A stretch of DNA of 39,655 nt. It comes from an uncultured Flavobacteriaceae bacterium. Lineage in GTDB: Bacteria > Bacteroidota > Bacteroidia > Flavobacteriales > Flavobacteriaceae. The stretch covers positions 1 through 39,655 of the forward strand of contig CANMSA010000030.1 in the NCBI GenBank assembly GCA_947500385.1. The letters are read 5' to 3'. This document shows positions 19,973 through 27,799 of this stretch, one piece after another; the stretch's first letter is position 1; every line of letters starts with the position of its first letter. The notes under the pieces are model-generated. The model was not told the DNA's origin and made no database searches. It saw nothing but the letters and a program-made list of their open reading frames with translations. Both the position numbers and the translations under genes were made by a program.

Positions 19973-20384
19973 TTTTCATTACGAGCTAGATTTCAAACTT
20001 GATAATGCAACCAAGTATTCCGATTGGATTACTAGGATTATTAAGATGGAGAAAAGCAGTATTGGTCAGTTGGATTATGTATTCTGTAATGACAGTTATT
20101 TGTTGAATATAAATCAGCAGTATTTGAAGCACGATACTTTTACTGATATCATCACTTTTGATTACAGTCAAGGGAGACAGGTTGCCGGGGATATTTTTAT
20201 CTCTATTGATAGGGTACGAGAGAATGCTAAAGAATTTGTAGTGGATTTCAATGAGGAGCTAAGACGGGTGATGGCACATGGAATCCTGCACTTATTAGGT
20301 TATAAGGATAAGAGTGTAAGTGAAAGCATTGAAATGAGGGAAAGGGAAAATGAAGCGATGCGATTGTTCCACGTGGAACAATAG
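19965..20384 (+). CDS. ybeY: YbeY endoribonuclease (16S rRNA 3' maturation / ribosome quality control)
   Basis: 139 residues, typical length for YbeY, a zinc-dependent single-strand endoribonuclease acting in rRNA processing. The signature HGILHLLGY is present (His105 and His109). The third ligand, His in E. coli (HGxLHLxGYDH), is Asp115 here in GYKDKS; from memory this GYKDK form is common in Bacteroidota, and Asp can also bind zinc. Other family landmarks are YLKHDTFTDIITFDY and AGDIFISIDRV. It starts inside the end of the DUF4175 gene. Its last codons (LFHVEQ and stop) are formed by a parS-type palindrome, so the protein's C-terminal tail is dictated by a DNA site. Confidence 0.93.
   Translation: MIDFHYELDFKLDNATKYSDWITRIIKMEKSSIGQLDYVFCNDSYLLNINQQYLKHDTFTDIITFDYSQGRQVAGDIFISIDRVRENAKEFVVDFNEELRRVMAHGILHLLGYKDKSVSESIEMRERENEAMRLFHVEQ
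20363..20382. other. parS: parS-type centromere site 1 (ParB/Spo0J binding), overlapping the ybeY 3' end
   Basis: Perfect 20-base palindrome ATTGTTCCACGTGGAACAAT whose inner 16 bases, TGTTCCACGTGGAACA (20365-20380), fit the chromosomal parS consensus TGTTnCACGTGnAACA. It covers the last six ybeY codons and part of the stop. A second exact 16-base copy lies at 22323-22338, on the other side of mnmG. ParB is not encoded in the window, so binding is inferred from the match alone. Confidence 0.85.
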
Positions 20385-20445
20385 TTGGATATATTGATTA
20401 GTGTGCGGTGTTCAGTCGCGCAGAAAGCAGGTTTAAACCAAGGGA

Positions 20446-22314
20446 ATGTTTGGAGAGCAATACGATGTTATAGTAGTGGGTGGCGGACACGCGGGGGCCG
20501 AAGCGGCCGCGGCCGCGGCGAACATGGGCTCCAAAACATTATTGGTCACGATGAACTTGCAGACGATAGGACAAATGTCGTGCAATCCTGCCATGGGAGG
20601 AATCGCCAAGGGTCAGATTGTTCGGGAGATCGACGCCTTGGGAGGCTATAGTGGGGTCATTACCGACAAGTCCGCGATTCAGTTTAAGATGCTAAACAAG
20701 TCCAAGGGTCCGGCTATGTGGAGTCCGAGGGCTCAAAACGATCGGATGCGTTTTGCAGAGGAATGGCGTATGGCCTTGGAGAATACTCCCAATTGCGACT
20801 TCTATCAGGAGATGGTAAATGGCTTATTGACCGAAGGTGGAAAGGTAACCGGGGTACGCACCTCTTTGGGACTCGAGATCAAAGGTAAATCTGTGGTTCT
20901 TACCAATGGAACCTTTTTGAATGGTTTGATTCATATCGGGGAAAAACAGTTGGGCGGAGGCCGCGCTGGTGAGAAGGCATCCACAGGAATCACTGAACAG
21001 CTGGTTGATTTTGGTTTTCAGAGTGGACGCATGAAAACGGGAACACCCCCTCGTGTGGACGGCCGCTCCCTGAATTATGCGGCAATGATTCCGCAACCGG
21101 GCGATGCAATTCCTGAAAAATTTTCCTATTTGAATACAAGACCGCTCGATACGCAGCGAGATTGCCATATGACACATACGAGTACATTGGTGCATGATTT
21201 GCTAAGAGAAGGTTTTGATCGTTCTCCAATGTTCAATGGCAGAATCAAAAGTCTGGGTCCAAGATATTGCCCATCTATAGAGGACAAAATAAACCGTTTT
21301 GCAGATAAGGACAGCCATCAACTGTTCGTAGAGCCGGAAGGTTGGAATACAGTTGAGGTATACGTAAATGGTTTTTCAACTTCCTTGCCGGAGGATGTGC
21401 AATATAAAGCGCTGCGATCTGTAAAGGGGTTCGAAAACGTGAAGTTTTTCAGGCCGGGTTATGCAATAGAGTACGACTATTTTCCACCCACGCAACTAAA
21501 GCATACGTTGGAAACCAAGTTGGTTGAAAACCTTTATTTTGCCGGGCAGATCAATGGTACTACCGGGTATGAGGAAGCCGCTTCCCAAGGGCTGATGGCC
21601 GGTATCAATGCGCATCGTAAACTAAACGAAGAAGAATCCTTTATATTAAAAAGAGATGAGGCATATATTGGGGTGTTGATTGATGATTTGATTACGAAGG
21701 GTACAGAAGAACCCTATAGGATGTTTACTTCCAGGGCAGAATATCGTACACTCTTACGACAAGATAATGCGGATTTGAGGCTGACCCCTAAAGGACATGC
21801 GATTGGTTTGGCCAAAGAAGAGCGGTTGGTTCGGATGGAACAAAAGGAAAGGAAGGCAAAGGACTTCGTTGATTTTTTCCGTAAAACAAGTGTCCTGCCA
21901 GCCGAAATTAATCCGATTCTGGAAAGCGTAAGGTCAGCTACGGTAAAGCAATCCGATAAGATGTTCAAGGTATTTTCGAGGCCAAAAGTGACTATGGGAC
22001 ATATGATGCAGTTGAGTTCTGTGGCCAAGTACGTGGAAGAGCATGAGCTTGACAGAGAGGAAATGGAGCAGACCGAAATACAGGTGAAGTATGCCGGTTA
22101 TATCGAAAAAGAAAAGAACAATGCCGATAAGTTACATCGGTTGGAGAACGTTAAGATTCCACCTAATTTTGATTATACCCAGTTGAAGTCTTTGTCTTAT
22201 GAGGCAAGGGAAAAGTTGAGTGCTGTACGGCCCGTAACTATAGCGCAGGCGGCACGGGTAAGTGGAGTGAATCCGTCAGATATCAGTGTTCTTCTGGTAT
22301 TTTTAGGGCGGTAA
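20446..22314 (+). CDS. mnmG: tRNA uridine-5-carboxymethylaminomethyl modification enzyme MnmG (GidA)
   Basis: 622 residues, full length. With MnmE, MnmG installs the carboxymethylaminomethyl group on wobble U34 of certain tRNAs, using FAD and methylene-tetrahydrofolate. The FAD-binding motif GGGHAG is at residues 12-17 (YDVIVVGGGHAGAEAA). GidA signatures CNPAMGGIAKG, LTNGTFLNGLIHIG and GTPPRVDGRS follow, then INGTTGYEEAASQGL and TSRAEYRTLLRQDNADLRLT. The C-terminal helical domain that contacts MnmE and tRNA is complete (LSYEAREKLSAVRP... ending LVFLGR). It lies 61 bases after ybeY on the same strand and is flanked on both sides by parS-type palindromes. gidA lies next to the replication origin in many bacteria. 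Confidence 0.97.
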   Translation: MFGEQYDVIVVGGGHAGAEAAAAAANMGSKTLLVTMNLQTIGQMSCNPAMGGIAKGQIVREIDALGGYSGVITDKSAIQFKMLNKSKGPAMWSPRAQNDRMRFAEEWRMALENTPNCDFYQEMVNGLLTEGGKVTGVRTSLGLEIKGKSVVLTNGTFLNGLIHIGEKQLGGGRAGEKASTGITEQLVDFGFQSGRMKTGTPPRVDGRSLNYAAMIPQPGDAIPEKFSYLNTRPLDTQRDCHMTHTSTLVHDLLREGFDRSPMFNGRIKSLGPRYCPSIEDKINRFADKDSHQLFVEPEGWNTVEVYVNGFSTSLPEDVQYKALRSVKGFENVKFFRPGYAIEYDYFPPTQLKHTLETKLVENLYFAGQINGTTGYEEAASQGLMAGINAHRKLNEEESFILKRDEAYIGVLIDDLITKGTEEPYRMFTSRAEYRTLLRQDNADLRLTPKGHAIGLAKEERLVRMEQKERKAKDFVDFFRKTSVLPAEINPILESVRSATVKQSDKMFKVFSRPKVTMGHMMQLSSVAKYVEEHELDREEMEQTEIQVKYAGYIEKEKNNADKLHRLENVKIPPNFDYTQLKSLSYEAREKLSAVRPVTIAQAARVSGVNPSDISVLLVFLGR

Positions 22315-22322
22315 CACTTGTT

Positions 22323-22338
22323 TGTTCCACGTGGAACA
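22323..22338. other. parS: parS-type centromere site 2, just downstream of mnmG
   Basis: Exact 16-base palindrome TGTTCCACGTGGAACA, identical to the core of the site at 20365-20380 and centred 1,958 bases from it. It begins nine bases after the mnmG stop, in the 142-base gap before the next gene. The remainder of that gap shows no recognisable promoter. Confidence 0.85.
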
Positions 22339-22456
22339 TTATCCTGCTACATACATTTTTTACAAGAGCTCCTAACGCGTAGGACCCTATGTAAGTGACC
22401 ATGTTTTATAATGGCCTGGTTTTTGATAATCAAACGGCAACTACAAACTGGCGTTT

Positions 22457-23017
22457 ATGAAAGCATTACTACCTGTTCTTCTTTTGATTTTTTTCATGTT
22501 ACAATCCTGTATTCCTCTTCGAATTGCGCCCTCCATTTCAAACTATAAAGTCACCAACGGCAAGAAGTTTAAACGGGGCCTTTCCAAAAGGCAGATGTTT
22601 ATTTTTGAGGATCCAAAACAGGCGGGCGACTTCTATGACTATGTGAACACCAAGTTTGCATTAGGGCATCATAATGTGTATGATGATGTGCCATTTGAGC
22701 TAAATGAGGCCCAATATTTTTTTGCATTTTATGAGATAGAGATTCCGGACAAAGTGTTGAATCTCGCCCCGATGGTAGCAGATGCTATTTGGAACGAAGT
22801 GGTATATGATGGTGAGGAAGAAACACGTGGCGTGCAACCACAAGATGTATTGCGAAAAGGAAATTGGTATGTTGCCATTGAAGTCTACAGCGATATGGAA
22901 AAAGACTGTTTGCAAAAAGATTCGCTTTCAAGAGAAGCAGTTTTGAAGTATCTTTCGTCCTTAAAAGAAGAATACCTCGCTACGTACAATTACAATGAAG
23001 TCGTATTTAAGAACTAA
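22457..23017 (+). CDS. Small lipoprotein of unknown function
   Basis: 186 residues. The N-terminus is a lipoprotein signal: MKALLPVLLLIFFMLQSC, with the lipidated cysteine at residue 18. The mature part is mixed alpha/beta with aromatic-rich stretches (AQYFFAFYEIEIPDK, KGNWYVAIEVYSDMEKDC) and no catalytic motif that I recognise. It probably faces the periplasm or is in the outer membrane. The gene's last 23 bases overlap the start of the methyltransferase gene, so the two are co-translated. Conservation of that pair would be the best clue to function; none is assigned here. Confidence 0.75.
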   Translation: MKALLPVLLLIFFMLQSCIPLRIAPSISNYKVTNGKKFKRGLSKRQMFIFEDPKQAGDFYDYVNTKFALGHHNVYDDVPFELNEAQYFFAFYEIEIPDKVLNLAPMVADAIWNEVVYDGEEETRGVQPQDVLRKGNWYVAIEVYSDMEKDCLQKDSLSREAVLKYLSSLKEEYLATYNYNEVVFKN

Positions 23018-23834
23018 AGACCATTCCGTTTCAGGGGAAGAGTTTGAGCTCATGTTGCATCCCGAACTTGAAATGTTGATTACCAAACCCCAGCCAGAAG
23101 ATCTAGATGGCTACTACGAGAGCGCCGCATATATTTCGCACACCGATGCCAATAAAACACTATTGGAGAAAATGTACCAAACTGTAAAGAGGTACAGTCT
23201 TTCCAAAAAAGTAGCGCTAATGGAAAAATATAGCGGGGAAGAACGAACAGTGCTTGATTTTGGCGCAGGCACTGGAGACTTTTTGTATGTGGCCCAGGAG
23301 AAAGGATGGAAGGTGAGCGGGGTAGAACCGAACTGGGGTGCACGAAAAAAAGCCTCGGAAAAAGGGGTGAACCTAATCGATAAAATACAGAAAGATCATT
23401 CAGGGCGGTACAACCTCATTACCCTATGGCATGTATTAGAGCATTTACCAAATTTGGAAGACCATATAGATCAGTTGAGCAAGCTTTTGCTGCCCGGGGG
23501 AACAATCATTGTCGCGGTACCGAACTTTAATTCCTATGATGCAAAACACTACCAAGAGTTTTGGGCGGCCTACGACGTTCCAAGGCATCTTTGGCATTTT
23601 TCCCGTACAGCTATTCAAAAATTGTTTGGATCATCGGGCATGGAGGTGGTTGCAACAAAACCACTCATCTTCGATTCATTCTATGTTTCGTTGTTATCTG
23701 AAAAATACAAAACAGGAAAATCAAATTATATCAGTGCTTTTCTAAACGGCCTTCTTTCAAATATGAAAGCCTGGAGCTCCAAAGAATACTCTTCGCTGAT
23801 TTATGTATTAAAAAAAAGAGAAGAAGTGTTGTAA
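22995..23834 (+). CDS. Class I SAM-dependent methyltransferase
   Basis: 279 residues. The Rossmann-type methyltransferase core is clear: motif I VLDFGAGTGDFL (about 86-97), then VSGVEPN with the acidic residue that binds the SAM ribose. LITLWHVLEHLPNLEDHIDQL is the motif II region, and LLPGGTIIVAVPNFNSYD follows. The layout, with an N-terminal segment ahead of the core (YYESAAYISHTDANK) and WHFSRTAIQKLF, resembles the UbiG/bifunctional-type methyltransferases that modify small molecules or lipids. Substrate cannot be told from the sequence. It starts inside the lipoprotein gene (23-base overlap) and ends the plus-strand run that began at 16457. Confidence 0.88.
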   Translation: MKSYLRTKDHSVSGEEFELMLHPELEMLITKPQPEDLDGYYESAAYISHTDANKTLLEKMYQTVKRYSLSKKVALMEKYSGEERTVLDFGAGTGDFLYVAQEKGWKVSGVEPNWGARKKASEKGVNLIDKIQKDHSGRYNLITLWHVLEHLPNLEDHIDQLSKLLLPGGTIIVAVPNFNSYDAKHYQEFWAAYDVPRHLWHFSRTAIQKLFGSSGMEVVATKPLIFDSFYVSLLSEKYKTGKSNYISAFLNGLLSNMKAWSSKEYSSLIYVLKKREEVL

Positions 23835-24087
23835 TGGCCCTAAACCGGCCAAAATTCGTTTTCAGGCCGTTTCAGCGCGTTTCGAAGCACCATCCCTTGC
23901 GACCCTTTTAATAATTTTAAAAACGCCTTTAAGTGCTGTTTCAGGCATCGTTTTTAATAGAGAATACAAATAATTTCACCGCAATACAATAGAAATATCT
24001 TATATATTGTAGTGGTGGTATTTTACCGATTGTATTTCTGAACTGCTAAAATTTTCAATACTTACCAAGACATTGCAAAAGCTTTGT

Positions 24088-24095
24088 TACTTTTG
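24088..24095 (+). promoter_or_regulatory. Putative promoter -7 element for the OmpH-like gene
   Basis: TACTTTTG matches TAnnTTTG, 30 bases ahead of the ATG at 24126. A TTG at 24073-24075 is too close to be the usual -33 element. The 291-base gap 23835-24125 holds this element and a weak GGCC-containing hairpin near 23850-23875, and nothing else that I recognise. Confidence 0.5.
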
Positions 24096-24125
24096 CGCAT
24101 CTTAAAACGAGAAAAAAGATACAAC

Positions 24126-24632
24126 ATGAAAAAAGTACTAGTGGTATTTGCAGTTTTGGCATTCATCTCTTGCAAGCAAGAAAAGATAGGCTATGTAGAT
24201 AACGTAAAGTTAATGGATGATTATCAGGAAAAGATTGATGTTGAGGCAAAATTCAAGGCCAAAGCGGAAGCAATGGGACGGAAAAAAGATAGTATTTCGA
24301 AAGCATTTCAATTAGAAGCACAGGCATTTCAGGCAAAGGCCGAAAGCATGTCCCAAAAGAAAGCGCAGGAAGAGTATGGCCTTATGCAACAGAAAGGCCA
24401 ATTTATTGGCCAGCAAATTCAGCAAGAAGAACAACAAATACAGACGCAGGGTCAAACGGAAATGGATTCTTTGGTCAGCAAGGTTAAAGAAGAAATCAAA
24501 GCGTACGGCAAAACCAATGGCTATACCTATATCTTAGGTGGTGGTGATGGTGGTAGTGTTTTGTACGGAACGGAAGCAAATGATCTCACTGAGGAAATCG
24601 TAAAGATCTTGAACGACAAATATAAAAAGTAA
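24126..24632 (+). CDS. OmpH/Skp-family periplasmic chaperone-like lipoprotein
   Basis: 168 residues from the ATG at 24126; an upstream in-frame start at 24084 would overlap the promoter and precede the signal peptide. The signal MKKVLVVFAVLAFISC ends in a cysteine that fits a lipobox (Cys16), whereas classical Skp/OmpH is a soluble periplasmic protein. The mature part opens IGYVDNVKLMDDYQEK, the strand-helix start of OmpH. A long Lys/Gln/Glu coiled coil follows (about 35-125), then a C-terminal strand region YTYILGGGDGGSVLYG with ANDLTEEIVKILNDKY, typical of the family. Skp binds unfolded outer-membrane proteins; here it would be tethered to a membrane. It has its own promoter and terminator. 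Confidence 0.85.
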   Translation: MKKVLVVFAVLAFISCKQEKIGYVDNVKLMDDYQEKIDVEAKFKAKAEAMGRKKDSISKAFQLEAQAFQAKAESMSQKKAQEEYGLMQQKGQFIGQQIQQEEQQIQTQGQTEMDSLVSKVKEEIKAYGKTNGYTYILGGGDGGSVLYGTEANDLTEEIVKILNDKYKK

Positions 24633-24661
24633 GAAAAGGCAGAAGCCTTTGAAATACAAAG

Positions 24662-24704
24662 AACCCGCTATGACCAAACAGGTGTTGGCGGGTTTTCTAT
24701 TTTT
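24662..24704 (+). terminator. Rho-independent terminator after the OmpH-like gene
   Basis: Stem AACCCGC (24662-24668) with GCGGGTT (24688-24694), a 19-base loop, then a T-rich tail (TTCTATTTTT). A second small hairpin, AAAGGC/GCCTTT, lies just upstream at 24635-24650. Confidence 0.7.
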
Positions 24705-24725
24705 AAAAACGACCCTAAATGGGTC
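24703..24725 (-). terminator. Rho-independent terminator after the DoxX gene
   Basis: Stem GACCC (24711-24715) and GGGTC (24721-24725) with a five-base loop. Read on the minus strand it is followed by GTTTTT. It lies just past the DoxX stop. Confidence 0.55.
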
Positions 24726-24732
24726 TTGCTTA

Positions 24733-25131
24733 TCACCCCTGCAATATGTAAACCAAGAAAATAGCAGGTACAAAATAGACGGCGATTGTTTTGGCCCCAT
24801 CGTAATCTTTGGCCATGCGTTGCCCAAAAAGCAACATGAGCAATGATACACAGGACATGATGGCGCCGTATAAGGCAATAGTAGATGTGCCCATTATGAC
24901 AATTTGATAGAGGCCTACGGCACATAGTATACCGGCAACCATTTCTGCAAGAAGAACGGTTGCCAAAAGAAGCGGAACAAATTTACCCAAAGGGGTTTCT
25001 GCAAAATGACCCTTCAACCAGCCTAGGTTGCCGGTCCAGTCAAAAACCTTATCGATCCCACTCTGCAGGAACGTGATTATTAAAAATAATAATAGTAAGA
25101 TTTCTGTGGCGTTCGTTAAAATATGTTCCAT
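24733..25131 (-). CDS. DoxX family membrane protein
   Basis: 132 residues from the ATG at 25131 (MEHILTNATEILLLLFLIITFLQSG). A GTG 42 bases upstream is in frame but adds a charged tail before the first membrane helix, so I prefer the ATG. There are four hydrophobic helices: about 7-28, 48-70, 76-98 and 110-130. FLQSGIDKVFDW after the first helix is the DoxX-like landmark. The DoxX family consists of small four-helix inner-membrane proteins, some linked to quinone or thiosulfate metabolism and oxidative stress; the role of this one is unknown. It lies 67 bases downstream of the DNA polymerase III delta-prime gene on the same strand and is probably co-transcribed. Confidence 0.75.
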   Translation of the reverse strand: MEHILTNATEILLLLFLIITFLQSGIDKVFDWTGNLGWLKGHFAETPLGKFVPLLLATVLLAEMVAGILCAVGLYQIVIMGTSTIALYGAIMSCVSLLMLLFGQRMAKDYDGAKTIAVYFVPAIFLVYILQG

Positions 25132-25198
25132 GGCTTTTAATTTAAACTGGGTTCGAAACCTCTTATTGTTCACCTCTCAAGGATAAAAACACTCCTTC

Positions 25199-26350
25199 CT
25201 ATGCCGCTTTTTTATGAAGCAGGCGGGTGAGGCGAATCGAAAGGTCTGTAAATATGATTTTAGCATTTCCGTTTCGCTCCACATGATAAATGGCATCTTC
25301 TAATTCTTTCGTAATAGCGAGCACATTATTTTCATGTACGAAGGGCGCGAATTTTTCCAATTGAAACCCATCTGCATGAAGCTGCATATAGGCCAATTCG
25401 TTTGTATTGTAATTGATCAACAAGGCCTGTCGCATCACTGCAATACAAAAATGAAGGAACTTCTTTTGCGTCTCTCGACCCGTGCCGGCAACTTCTTCAC
25501 TCCATAAAATCAAATCATGAATGGCCGTCTTGTTGCCCTTGGCCTTAAACGCACTGCGCACCCATTGCACGAACCATTTTTCAAAAATGAGGTCTTCCGA
25601 ATCCCGGTTCATCAGGTCAAGGGCTTTGTTAAAATTGCCGTTGGCTTCTTGAGCTATGCGCATGGCTTCGGGCCTGGTAGCACCTTCGGCAACCAAACCA
25701 TTGGCTATCGCCTCTTCCGCCAAGGGCGGAAAATGTACTACCTGACAACGGGATCGGATCGTTTGTAGTAGCTGTTCCTCATCTTCCGCGATTAAAAGAA
25801 AGATGGTATTATTGGGAGGTTCCTCTATTAGTTTGAGCAATTTATTGGCCGCGGCGTTGTTCAATTTGTCCGCCATCCAGATCAGCATCAATTTATAGCC
25901 ACCCTCATAGGATTTTAAGGACAACTTTTTTACGACGTCCAAGGCTTCATCTACCCCTATTTGCCCTTGTTTTTTCTCAATGCCAATGGCACGGTACCAA
26001 TCAAAAAGATTGCCATAGGGCTGTTCTTTTAGAAATTGTCGCCATTCTTGCATATAATGATTGCTCACCGCGTGGCTTTTTACCTTATCACTATTTGAAA
26101 CGGGAAAAGCAAAGTGCATATCGGGATGCGAAAGCGAATCGAATTTAAGATTACAACGTTGGTTTCCGCCCAGGTTTTCGCCCTCGGCATTCCCACAAAT
26201 AATATATTGGGCATAGGCCAAAGCCATTGGAAGCGTACCCGAACCCTCTGGACCAACAAATAATTGCGCATGGGGAATACGCCCGGAATCCGCGCTGGTG
26301 GTCAAGTGTTTTTTGATATGGGTGAGGCCTAAAATGTCCTTGAACTGCAT
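25199..26350 (-). CDS. holB: DNA polymerase III subunit delta' (clamp-loader, HolB type)
   Basis: 383 residues. Delta-prime is the non-ATPase stator of the clamp loader that puts the beta clamp on DNA. The sequence begins MQFKDILGLTHIKKHLTTS, and RIPHAQLFVGPEGSGTLPMALAYAQY is a degenerate Walker A region (GPEGSGTL in place of GxxxxGK[ST]), as expected for a subunit that does not hydrolyse ATP. MADKLNNAAANKLLKLIEEPP is followed by IFLLIAEDEEQLLQTIRSRCQ, which carries the conserved SRC motif. An insertion with two cysteines (IICGNAEGEN ... NQRCNLKF) follows the Walker region. The gene is divergent from pgk; a -7 element ends only five bases before the start codon, so the message may be leaderless. 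Confidence 0.9.
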   Translation of the reverse strand: MQFKDILGLTHIKKHLTTSADSGRIPHAQLFVGPEGSGTLPMALAYAQYIICGNAEGENLGGNQRCNLKFDSLSHPDMHFAFPVSNSDKVKSHAVSNHYMQEWRQFLKEQPYGNLFDWYRAIGIEKKQGQIGVDEALDVVKKLSLKSYEGGYKLMLIWMADKLNNAAANKLLKLIEEPPNNTIFLLIAEDEEQLLQTIRSRCQVVHFPPLAEEAIANGLVAEGATRPEAMRIAQEANGNFNKALDLMNRDSEDLIFEKWFVQWVRSAFKAKGNKTAIHDLILWSEEVAGTGRETQKKFLHFCIAVMRQALLINYNTNELAYMQLHADGFQLEKFAPFVHENNVLAITKELEDAIYHVERNGNAKIIFTDLSIRLTRLLHKKAA

Positions 26351-26354
26351 GGGC

Positions 26355-26362
26355 CAAAGATA
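26355..26362 (-). promoter_or_regulatory. Putative promoter -7 element for holB
   Basis: TATCTTTG on the minus strand matches TAnnTTTG and ends five bases before the holB ATG, so the transcript would have essentially no leader. Confidence 0.5.
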
Positions 26363-26460
26363 GTTTTTTTCACGTAAGATTCCTTTGGGGAGGTTACGAA
26401 TGACCTATTTAATAATCAAAATATTGATGGGGGCCATTTCTTCTCATCAAGAGAAATAAT

Positions 26461-26468
26461 TACATTTG
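26461..26468 (+). promoter_or_regulatory. Putative promoter -7 element for pgk
   Basis: TACATTTG matches TAnnTTTG, 24 bases before the pgk ATG. TTTC at 26437-26440 sits at a 20-base spacing and may be a weak -33 element. Confidence 0.55.
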
Positions 26469-26491
26469 CTGTTCTCTAAATATTCCATAGA

Positions 26492-27685
26492 ATGAAGACC
26501 ATTGATGATTTTAATTTTGAAAACAAAAAAGCGCTGATCCGTGTTGATTTTAATGTACCGCTAGACAGTGCTTTCAATGTAAGCGATACCAATAGGATCC
26601 AAGCGGCGAAACCAACGATTATCAAAGTCTTGGAAGATGGAGGGAGTGCGGTGCTGATGTCGCACTTGGGTAGGCCAAAAGGACAAAAAAACCCTGACCT
26701 TTCCCTGACCCATATCTGCACTACCGTTTCCGATGTTATTGGAGTACAGGTAAAGTTCGTCGGCGATTCCGTTGGGGAAACAGCCGAGCAAGCGGTTGCG
26801 GCATTGCAGCCCGGGGAAGTGCTACTGTTGGAGAATCTTCGCTTTTATGCGGAAGAGGAAAAAGGCGATTCCGATTTTGCAAACAAACTATCCAAGCTTG
26901 GTGATATTTATGTAAACGACGCTTTTGGAACGGCACATAGAGCACATGCCTCAACTACTATCGTTGCAGATTTTTTCTCAGAAAACAAGTGTTTTGGATA
27001 CCTATTGGCCAAAGAAATTGCGGCGATAGAAAAAGTGATGCAAACAGGCGAAAAACCAGTACTGGCCATTTTAGGAGGCGCGAAGGTATCGTCCAAGATT
27101 ACGATCATAGAAAACATTTTGGACAAAGTGGATCATTTGATCATAGGGGGTGGTATGACGTATACCTTTGTAAAGGCTCAAGGCGGCGCGGTAGGGGATT
27201 CTATATGTGAAGACGATAAAATGGACCTTGCCTTGAGTATTTTAAAACAGGCCGAAGCCAAAGGGGTACAAGTACATTTGCCGGTAGACGTAATCGCCGC
27301 GAATGATTTTGACAACAATGCCGCAACCCAAACGGCAGCGGTAGATAAGATTCCCGATGGGTGGCAAGGGCTTGATGCCGGCCCCAGGACCTTGGAGATT
27401 TTTAGAGAGGTTATTTTGAAATCAAAAACGATTCTTTGGAACGGCCCGGTCGGCGTTTTTGAAATGGAAAACTTTGCCAAAGGCACGATTGCCGTAGGGA
27501 ACGCTATTGACGAGGCAACGGCAACAGGAGCATTTTCTTTGGTCGGCGGTGGAGATTCCGTGGCGGCCGTAAAGCAGTTCGGTTTTGCGGACAAGGTTAG
27601 CTATGTCTCCACGGGCGGTGGTGCTATGTTAGAGAGTTTAGAGGGCAAAACCCTTCCCGGAATAGCAGCAATAATCGCTTCGTAG
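26492..27685 (+). CDS. pgk: Phosphoglycerate kinase
   Basis: 397 residues, standard length. It transfers phosphate from 1,3-bisphosphoglycerate to ADP in glycolysis and works in reverse in gluconeogenesis. The N-domain substrate-binding motifs are present: RVDFNVPL (17-24), SHLGRPKG and LRFYAEEE, with [14 protein letters not shown] close behind. The hinge and C-domain nucleotide-binding motifs are present too: [22 protein letters not shown] and the C-terminal [13 protein letters not shown]. The gene has its own promoter, is divergent from holB, and is followed by the lytic transglycosylase gene on the same strand; no clear terminator separates them, but a further -7 element does. Confidence 0.98.
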   Translation: MKTIDDFNFENKKALIRVDFNVPLDSAFNVSDTNRIQAAKPTIIKVLEDGGSAVLMSHLGRPKGQKNPDLSLTHICTTVSDVIGVQVKFVGDSVGETAEQAVAALQPGEVLLLENLRFYAEEEKGDSDFANKLSKLGDIYVNDAFGTAHRAHASTTIVADFFSENKCFGYLLAKEIAAIEKVMQTGEKPVLAILGGAKVSSKITIIENILDKVDHLIIGGGMTYTFVKAQGGAVGDSICEDDKMDLALSILKQAEAKGVQVHLPVDVIAANDFDNNAATQTAAVDKIPDGWQGLDAGPRTLEIFREVILKSKTILWNGPVGVFEMENFAKGTIAVGNAIDEATATGAFSLVGGGDSVAAVKQFGFADKVSYVSTGGGAMLESLEGKTLPGIAAIIAS

Positions 27686-27716
27686 GAGCGTTATTAGTGT
27701 ACGGCGGTGTTACGAC

Positions 27717-27724
27717 TATCTTTG
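27717..27724 (+). promoter_or_regulatory. Putative promoter -7 element for the transglycosylase/DUF4837 pair
   Basis: TATCTTTG matches TAnnTTTG in the 114-base gap between pgk and the transglycosylase gene, 76 bases before its ATG. Confidence 0.45.
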
Positions 27725-27799
27725 ATAATTTCTTAAAAATTTTATGCTCTCGAAAAAAAACGCGATTTTCGTTGGCCCCTCCGTTCTATAGAAGCTGTT

